Part shown: in pieces, positions 1-4,895 of the stretch
How the letters are laid out: the number at the start of each line of letters is the position of its first letter
Numbering within the stretch: the stretch's first letter is position 1
NCBI GenBank assembly: GCA_937941745.1
Contig: CALDGV010000152.1
Location: 1 to 7,442, forward strand
DNA length: 7,442 nucleotides
Reading direction: 5' to 3'
From: an uncultured Prosthecobacter sp.
GTDB lineage: Bacteria > Verrucomicrobiota > Verrucomicrobiia > Verrucomicrobiales > Verrucomicrobiaceae
Notes under the pieces: model-generated
The model's database searches: none
The model's input: the letters and a program-made list of their open reading frames with translations, nothing else
What the model was told of the DNA's origin: nothing
Position numbers and translations under genes: made by a program

Positions 1-14
1 TGTCGAAGTGTACC

Positions 15-698
15 ATGTTCCGTCGGATCCTTTTTGCCTGCTGCCTGGCAGCCTCACCCGCCTGGACGCAGGCTCCATCCACCCAGCCCAAGCCCAAGCC
101 TGCGCCGAATCCTGTCCTGGCTCCCGTCCGCGATGTGGAGGGCCTGCCCCGCGTGTTGCTGATCGGGGATTCCATTTCCATGGGCTACACCCTGCCGGTG
201 AGGAAGCTTTTGGAAGGCAAGGCGAACGTTCATCGCATCCCGCAGAACGGCGGCCCCACCAAGAACGGCCTGACGCATCTCGACCGGTGGCTCGGCCAGG
301 GGAAGTGGGACGTCATTCACTTCAACTGGGGCATCCACGACCTCAAGTACATGCCTGATGGCCTGCGCCAGGTCGAACCTGCGGACTATGAAAAGAACCT
401 GCGAACGCTCGTCGCCCGCCTTCAGAAAACGGGAGCCAGGCTCATCTGGGCAACCACGACGCCCATTCCGGAAGGTGAGCTCAATCCTCCACGCCGGTTT
501 GGCAGCGTGAAGGAATACAACGACATCGCCCTTCGTGTCATGAAGGAGAACAACGTGCACATCAATGATTTGAACGCGCACATGACCCCTGAATTTGAGC
601 GTCTGCATAACCCCAGGGACCTGCATTACGGCAAGGAAGGCTATGAATTCCTGGGCCAGAAGGTGGCCCGCGAAATTGCTGCCGTGCTGCTTCCTTGA
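15..698 (+). CDS. Exported SGNH/GDSL-family hydrolase
   Basis: This 227-aa protein is probably an esterase or deacetylase that removes acyl groups from sugars or other small substrates outside the cytoplasm. Residues 1 to about 20 form a Sec signal peptide: MFRR, a short hydrophobic stretch, then a likely cut after AWTQA. A Pro/Lys-rich linker follows (about 22-37). The block I motif GDS is at 51-53, with Ser53 as nucleophile after the strand RVLLI. Block II glycines are at 79-80 (QNGG). The block III Asn is Asn104 in FNWGIHD, and the block V His is His204 in RDLHYGKEGY. The acid is Asp202, two residues before the His, where the textbook motif is DxxH with spacing of three. The ATG at 15 was chosen because the signal peptide starts there; the frame stays open to the left edge, and no Shine-Dalgarno sequence is visible. 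The family assignment is firm. The substrate is unknown. The oxidoreductase 100 bp downstream suggests, by inference, carbohydrate metabolism. Confidence 0.9.
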   Translation: MFRRILFACCLAASPAWTQAPSTQPKPKPAPNPVLAPVRDVEGLPRVLLIGDSISMGYTLPVRKLLEGKANVHRIPQNGGPTKNGLTHLDRWLGQGKWDVIHFNWGIHDLKYMPDGLRQVEPADYEKNLRTLVARLQKTGARLIWATTTPIPEGELNPPRRFGSVKEYNDIALRVMKENNVHINDLNAHMTPEFERLHNPRDLHYGKEGYEFLGQKVAREIAAVLLP

Positions 699-798
699 GC
701 GGCGAAATCCCCGGTGGCATCAGCCGCTGCTCCCAGCTGGACAAGGCCACAATCCACGATTGACCGCGCCTCGTCGTTTCGTTGAAGCTGGTCACGTC

Positions 799-2115
799 AT
801 GACTTCGCGCCGCACTTTCATTTCATCCGCCACCGCAGCCTCGTTCTCGCTTGCAGCGCTGCCTTTGAAGGGCGCTGGAGGCAGGAAATTCCGCACTGCG
901 CTCATCGGCAGCGGGTGGTGGGGCATGAACATCCTCAGGGAGGCGATGGCTTCCGGACGCTGTCAGGTGGTGGCTCTGTGCGATGTGGACGAAAACGTCC
1001 TCGCCAACGGCATCGAAGATGTGAAGTCGGAGAGCGGCGATGCACCGAAAGGCTACAAGGATTACCGTGACCTGCTTGCGGAGGCGAAGCCCGAGGTGGT
1101 GATCATCGGCACGCCAGACCACTGGCATGCGCTGCAAAGCATCGCCGCCTGCCAGGCTGGAGCCCATGTGTATGTCGAAAAGCCCACGGGCCACACGATT
1201 CACGAAAGCCGTGCCATGGTGAACGCCGCCAAGAAGGCGGGTGTGGTGGTGCAGGTGGGCCTGCATCGCCGGATCGGACCGCATCATGTGGCGGCGATGG
1301 ATTTTCTGCGCTCGGGGAAAGTCGGAAAGGTCGGGATGGTGCGGCTTTTCGCCCACAGCCGTGGAGCCCAGGAGCAGGCGAAACCCAACAGCAAGATCCC
1401 CGACGGCCTCGACTGGGACCTTTGGTGTGGTCCTGCGCCGCTGCGCCCCTTCAACACCAAGCTGCATCCCGGCGGCTGGCGGAACTTTTTGGACTATGCC
1501 AACGGCACCATGGGTGACTGGGGCGTCCACTGGCTGGACCAGGTGCTCTGGTGGAGCGGTGAAAAGGGGCCCAAAAAGGTGTTTTGCACAGGAGGTCGGC
1601 CTATTTTCGGCCCTGCCATCCTCAATGACCAGGAACAGACCACCGATGCGCCGGATCACCAGGTGGCGACGTTTGAGTTTGAGCAGTTCACAGCTGTCTG
1701 GGAGCACCGCAAATTTGCCGGCAACAATGCGGAGAAGCACGGAGTGGGAGCCTACTTCTATGGCGACAAGGGCACGCTGCACATCGGCTGGAAGGATGGA
1801 TGGACCTTCTATCCGGCGGATGGCAAGGGACAGATTACGCATGGGGATAACCAGCTTCAGGAACCCGAGGGCGATGGCCACAACATCGGAGCCCTTTGGG
1901 CAGACTTCATGGATGCCATCGACAAGGGGCGTGCTCCCGTGGCAGACATCGAAAGCGCCCATCGCTCCAGCTGCCTGCCGCTGCTTGGCATGATTTCCTG
2001 GAAGGTCGGCCGCAGCATCCGCTGGGATGCCGAGAAAGAGCTGATTTTGGAGGATGAAGAGGCGTCGAAGCTGCTGCGCCGGGAATACCGTGCTCCCTGG
2101 CAGTATCCTGCCTGA
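799..2115 (+). CDS. Tat-exported Gfo/Idh/MocA family oxidoreductase
   Basis: This 438-aa protein is an NAD(P)-dependent oxidoreductase of the Gfo/Idh/MocA family, which typically act on sugars, inositols or their derivatives. The N-terminus carries a twin-arginine signal, SRRTFI at residues 3-8, then a hydrophobic Ala/Ser stretch to about 22, so the folded, cofactor-loaded enzyme is probably exported. The Rossmann domain follows: GSGWWG (37-42) fits GxGxxG, Asp62 in CDVDE would bind the ribose, and TPDHWH is at 105-110. EKP (127-129) carries the family's catalytic lysine, Lys128. The C-terminal sheet domain holds GDWGVHWLD (239-247), where His244 and Asp247 are the usual substrate-side residues. 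Length is normal for the Tat-exported subgroup. An open frame runs back to 595, but the Tat signal fixes the start at 799; upstream codons overlap the hydrolase gene. No strong Shine-Dalgarno sequence is seen. It is probably co-transcribed with the hydrolase. The exact substrate cannot be read from sequence. Confidence 0.93.
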   Translation: MTSRRTFISSATAASFSLAALPLKGAGGRKFRTALIGSGWWGMNILREAMASGRCQVVALCDVDENVLANGIEDVKSESGDAPKGYKDYRDLLAEAKPEVVIIGTPDHWHALQSIAACQAGAHVYVEKPTGHTIHESRAMVNAAKKAGVVVQVGLHRRIGPHHVAAMDFLRSGKVGKVGMVRLFAHSRGAQEQAKPNSKIPDGLDWDLWCGPAPLRPFNTKLHPGGWRNFLDYANGTMGDWGVHWLDQVLWWSGEKGPKKVFCTGGRPIFGPAILNDQEQTTDAPDHQVATFEFEQFTAVWEHRKFAGNNAEKHGVGAYFYGDKGTLHIGWKDGWTFYPADGKGQITHGDNQLQEPEGDGHNIGALWADFMDAIDKGRAPVADIESAHRSSCLPLLGMISWKVGRSIRWDAEKELILEDEEASKLLRREYRAPWQYPA

Positions 2116-2119
2116 CGAT

Positions 2120-2698
2120 TCAGCGTGCTTTCACCAGAACAGCCGGCTGAGTCCACTTCCAAAAGCCGGGCGAGAGGAGCTTGGGATAGTCTTCGGGGCT
2201 GTCTGCGAGGGCATTGTGAGGGCCATCCTTTTCATTCTTCGTCAGGCCTTGAAGCTGACGTGCCTGGATGGCTGCGCTCACAGCATCGTGATCAATTCCC
2301 CACAAAAGCAGCACGCCATCCTTTGGCGGACGCATGAGGTAGAGAGTGCCATCCTTCGCCTCCGTGACCTCTTTGACGATCGCGAAATAGAGCTCTTCGT
2401 CCGTTTTCACACCGGTGTCCCGGACGGTGAGCGTGAAAACATCGGGCTTTTTCGCAGGATCGGAAGGTGAGACTTCACGCAGCTCCAGAATGCCCATCTT
2501 GGCGTCTTTGACCTGAAAGGTGAAGGTTTCCTTCGGGGCGTCCACCGGGTGCCAGGAACCCTCCCAATCGGCGACGGCTTCCGGTTTAAAGCCGACCGGG
2601 CCCGCGCCAAAACCATCCGGCACGGTTGTCTCAGGACAGGAAGTCAGCACGGCGGCCAGAGCGATGCTCCCGAAGATTTGGAGAAACACGGTTTTCAT
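2120..2698 (-). CDS. Putative lipoprotein of unknown function
   Basis: This 192-aa protein has a clear lipoprotein signal: MKT, a hydrophobic stretch (residues 4-17), then the lipobox LTSC with Cys21 as the lipidated residue. The mature part begins with a Pro/Gly-rich linker (22-38). It continues with a compact domain in which ADWEGSWHP (43-51) starts a series of alternating hydrophobic segments (FTFQV, ILELREV, FTLTV, LYFAIV, TLYLM, VLLLWGI). That pattern suggests a small beta-sheet domain. The last 40 residues are more polar, ending in FWKWTQPAVLVKAR. I do not recognise a named family; a lipocalin-like barrel would be a guess. The stop codon lies 4 bp from that of the oxidoreductase on the other strand. 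The start faces the SWIM gene across 59 bp, so the two divergent genes share their upstream region. No clear Shine-Dalgarno or promoter can be assigned there. The gene is real on the strength of the lipobox and the way it fits between its neighbours. Confidence 0.82.
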   Translation of the reverse strand: MKTVFLQIFGSIALAAVLTSCPETTVPDGFGAGPVGFKPEAVADWEGSWHPVDAPKETFTFQVKDAKMGILELREVSPSDPAKKPDVFTLTVRDTGVKTDEELYFAIVKEVTEAKDGTLYLMRPPKDGVLLLWGIDHDAVSAAIQARQLQGLTKNEKDGPHNALADSPEDYPKLLSPGFWKWTQPAVLVKAR

Positions 2699-2757
2699 GT
2701 CACAGAGATCAACGCGCTACTCGACGTCAGCTTTGCCACCGTGTAAACCGCCCTTTG

Positions 2758-3528
2758 ATGTGGTGGTCGTATGAAGATGCTCAGGAGCGCAAGGAAGACG
2801 TCCAACGTTTGATGGATCGTCGGAGGAGTCGTGGTGAGGTGTTTGAGTTGTTGGAGGTCAAAGCCAGCTCCAAGAAATTGTGCTCCACCTTTTGGGGGCA
2901 GGCCTGGTGCCGGCACCTGGAGGCGTTTCAGGTTTATGAGGGCCGTCTTCAGCGCGGCCGGAGTTACCTGCGCCAGAAGACCGTCTATAACCTGAAGATC
3001 GAACCAGGGCTCGTCGAGGCGATCGTGGCCGGAGCCACGCTTTATGAAACACGCGTGCACATTCGGCCTCTGGCGGAGCACCGGTGGGCGGACATTGCGC
3101 GTGAAGGTTCCGGTCAGGTGCATTCGATGCTGGATCTTCTGGCCGGCCGCCTTGGGGATGGGCTCATGCAGCTTCTTGTGGATGTGGATCGCGGCCTTTT
3201 TCCCAGCCCCGGAGAGATGCGTTTTGACTGCTCATGTCCTGATCATGCCGATTTATGCAAGCACGTCGCGGCGGTGCTTTATGGCACGGGAGTGCTCCTG
3301 GACGAGCGGCCCGAGCTCTTGTTCACGCTGCGCGGAGTCGATCAGGCGGAGCTTCTATCGGTGGCCTCCTCCGTCACGGCGGCAGGGCTTTCCTCTGTGG
3401 ATGAGGCTTTAAGTGGATCGGACCTCTCCAGGATCTTTGGAATCGAACTGGGAGAGATGAACCTGCCCTCACCATCCTCGGATGAAAAAAGCAATGATCC
3501 TTCGCCGCGCTCATCGGGGAACACATAG
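2758..3528 (+). CDS. SWIM zinc-finger protein
   Basis: This 256-aa protein belongs to a widespread bacterial family of unknown role defined by a SWIM zinc finger (CxCx(n)CxH), a fold thought to bind DNA or protein. The finger is FDCSCPDHADLCKH, with ligands Cys158, Cys160, Cys167 and His169. The family's other conserved blocks are present: STFWGQAWCRHLE (43-55), the GRLQRGRSYLR segment (62-72), LFPSPGE (147-153) and HVAAVLYGTG (169-178), then the LLFTLRGVD block. The Trp often found after CSCPD is replaced by His163. The last 35 residues are acidic and Ser/Pro-rich and look disordered. The ATG at 2758 was chosen because family similarity begins at MWWSY. The frame is open back to 2626, but that part lies over the lipoprotein gene and its translation is low-complexity Arg-rich. 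A TTG one codon earlier is also possible. Relatives often sit beside a SNF2-type helicase; none is in this window. It is expected to be cytoplasmic. Confidence 0.9.
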   Translation: MWWSYEDAQERKEDVQRLMDRRRSRGEVFELLEVKASSKKLCSTFWGQAWCRHLEAFQVYEGRLQRGRSYLRQKTVYNLKIEPGLVEAIVAGATLYETRVHIRPLAEHRWADIAREGSGQVHSMLDLLAGRLGDGLMQLLVDVDRGLFPSPGEMRFDCSCPDHADLCKHVAAVLYGTGVLLDERPELLFTLRGVDQAELLSVASSVTAAGLSSVDEALSGSDLSRIFGIELGEMNLPSPSSDEKSNDPSPRSSGNT

Positions 3529-3579
3529 ACCTCTCTCTGGCAAGATTGATGCGGTTTCGTGGGTTTGTTCCTGCTCTTT

Positions 3580-4698
3580 ATGCTCACTGAATCCTCCCGC
3601 CTGCGTGACTTTCCCTCGCTGAATGGAATCTCTTATCTGAACACGGCCGCAGAAAGCATCCCTCCGCTGGCGGTCCATGAGGCGCTGGAGCGATACTGGC
3701 GGGATAAGACCCTTGGAATGCGGGGCAGGGCAGGGCACTTCGCCGCGGTGGAGGAGTGTCGTGAAATCAGCGCAAAAATGCTGGGGCTGAGCATCGAGGA
3801 GGTGTCATTCTGCTCATGCAGCTCCGAAGCTTACAACCTGCTCGCTTCAGCGCTGAACCTTGGTCCGGCAGACGAGGTGGTGGTCACAGATTTGGATTTT
3901 CCTGCGGGAGCGACTCCCTGGCTGAGGTCTTCGACACGCCCTCAAACACGGCTTTGGAAGGCCCAGGAGGGTGAGTTGAACATCCAGGACCTGGCTCCGC
4001 TGCTCAACGAGCGCACCCAGCTTGTGCAAGTGTCGCTGGTGAGCTTTTACAATGGTCATCGCATCGACTGGTTGCCCTTTCAGCAGATGGTGAGGCAGCT
4101 GGCACCCAGGGCTTTGATTTCCGTGGACATTACCCAGGCTTTTGGACGCCTGGTTTTGGACTGCCCAGGGGCTGATATTTTGATCAGCAGCACCCACAAG
4201 TGGACCCTTGGTGTCCATGGAGGCTGCGTCATTGGCATTCCCAGACAGAATGCCGAGCGCCTGACGACGCATGCCGGCGGCTGGTATCACCTGAACAACG
4301 CCTTTGATGCTGACCGGTTCGAGCGCGCGGCCAGCAAGTCAGGGGCTCACAGCTACTCTGTCGGCATGCCCAACTTTGCCGCCCTCTATGCTTTGAATGC
4401 AGCCCTTCGGTATGTGGATGCAGTGGGTGTCGGGGCGATTTCGACGCATGCCGATCCACTGGTCCGCCGCCTTTACGATGGGTTGATGGAGAGAGGCTAT
4501 CGCCCCATGTGCCCGCTTCATTCCGGGCGGCCCACCGGCATCATCTCCTTCATGCATGAACGCAGCGCAGAGCTTCATGCCGAACTCGAAAAAGCTGAGG
4601 TGCATGTCATGCATCATGCCGGGCGCATCCGCCTTGCTGTTCACGGCTACAATACGGCGGATGACATTAAGCGTGCGCTGGATGCCTTGTCTTCGTAG
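3580..4698 (+). CDS. Class V aminotransferase-fold PLP-dependent enzyme
   Basis: This 372-aa cytoplasmic enzyme has the fold of the cysteine desulfurase/isopenicillin N epimerase group (fold type I). The N-terminal YLNTAAES (19-26) is the usual substrate-entrance segment. CSSEAYNLL (80-88) forms the phosphate-binding turn. SVDITQAFG (181-189) supplies Asp183, which contacts the PLP ring nitrogen, and Gln186. SSTHKW (203-208) carries the Schiff-base lysine, Lys207, followed by GVHGGCVIG. The C-terminal GRIRLAVHGYNTADDI (348-363) is the standard closing motif with the substrate-binding Arg. The mobile loop with the catalytic Cys of SufS/NifS is absent, so a sulfur-transfer role is unlikely; racemase, epimerase, lyase or transaminase activity is possible. 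An upstream in-frame GTG at 3559 would add MGLFLLF. The ATG at 3580 is preferred because the family N-terminus then has normal length, but neither has a visible Shine-Dalgarno. It follows the SWIM gene by 51 bp and may share its transcript. The substrate is unknown. Confidence 0.92.
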   Translation: MLTESSRLRDFPSLNGISYLNTAAESIPPLAVHEALERYWRDKTLGMRGRAGHFAAVEECREISAKMLGLSIEEVSFCSCSSEAYNLLASALNLGPADEVVVTDLDFPAGATPWLRSSTRPQTRLWKAQEGELNIQDLAPLLNERTQLVQVSLVSFYNGHRIDWLPFQQMVRQLAPRALISVDITQAFGRLVLDCPGADILISSTHKWTLGVHGGCVIGIPRQNAERLTTHAGGWYHLNNAFDADRFERAASKSGAHSYSVGMPNFAALYALNAALRYVDAVGVGAISTHADPLVRRLYDGLMERGYRPMCPLHSGRPTGIISFMHERSAELHAELEKAEVHVMHHAGRIRLAVHGYNTADDIKRALDALSS

Positions 4699-4725
4699 CG
4701 GCTCTTTTGGGCCTGAAACTTCTCG

Positions 4726-4754
4726 TTGGCAGGCTGCGGTCTGCCTGCTATGAA
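4726..4754 (+). promoter_or_regulatory. Sigma70-like promoter of the tRNA-Ser gene
   Basis: TTGGCA (4726-4731, five of six bases match TTGACA) is separated by exactly 17 bp from TATGAA (4749-4754, four of six match TATAAT). Transcription would start near 4761, about 13 nt before the 5' end of the tRNA, a normal leader length for a stable RNA. The same stretch can form an 8-bp hairpin (4727-4734 with 4743-4750, loop 4735-4742, one G-T pair). No T tract follows, so the promoter reading is preferred over a terminator for the aminotransferase gene. The call rests on sequence match and position only. Confidence 0.6.
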
Positions 4755-4773
4755 ATAACACGCCAGATTTCCA

Positions 4774-4860
4774 GGAGAGGTGGCAGAGTGGTTTAACGCG
4801 TCGGTCTTGAAAACCGAAGTGGCCGTAAGGTCACCGTGGGTTCGAATCCCACCCTCTCCG
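4774..4860 (+). tRNA. tRNA-Ser (anticodon UGA)
   Basis: This is a complete class II tRNA of 87 nt. The acceptor stem GGAGAGG (4774-4780) pairs perfectly with CCTCTCC (4853-4859), and the discriminator base is G4860, as expected for serine. The D arm spans 4783-4799 and has an A-C mismatch (A4785 with C4797) in its three-pair stem. The anticodon stem TCGGT/ACCGA encloses the loop CTTGAAA, with anticodon TGA at 4808-4810, which reads UCA and, by wobble, other UCN codons. The long variable arm has a six-pair stem GTGGCC/GGTCAC (4819-4824 with 4829-4834) and loop GTAA, the hallmark of tRNA-Ser. The T arm is GTGGG-TTCGAAT-CCCAC (4836-4852). The 3' CCA is not encoded; GCG follows, so it must be added after transcription. 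No terminator is visible in the 35 bp before the convergent gene ends. Confidence 0.97.
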
Positions 4861-4895
4861 GCGCTGCAGGTCAGCCAATTGAAGAAGGCATCGAC

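Noticed and set aside
698..728. Possible terminator hairpin AGCGGC/GCCGCT after the hydrolase gene
   Set aside because: Six pairs with a 19-nt loop and no T tract; too weak to call.
760..787. Possible promoter for the oxidoreductase: TTGACC with TTGAAG 16 bp later
   Set aside because: The -35 match is good, but the -10 matches only three of six bases, so it is no better than chance.
595..798. N-terminal extension of the oxidoreductase frame
   Set aside because: It would overlap the hydrolase gene by over 100 bp and put 68 residues ahead of a clear Tat signal that must be at the N-terminus.
823..1962. Long open frame (379 codons) on the minus strand
   Set aside because: It lies fully opposite the Gfo/Idh/MocA gene, whose motifs are unmistakable. 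Its translation shows no recognisable domain and is typical of antisense frames in GC-rich DNA.
2626..2757. N-terminal extension of the SWIM protein frame
   Set aside because: It overlaps the lipoprotein signal-peptide region, gives an Arg-rich sequence without family similarity, and crosses the divergent intergenic space.
4774..4895. Attachment site of an integrated element at the tRNA 3' end
   Set aside because: No integrase gene and no second copy of the tRNA 3' sequence is visible, and the flanking genes look like core or common phylum genes.
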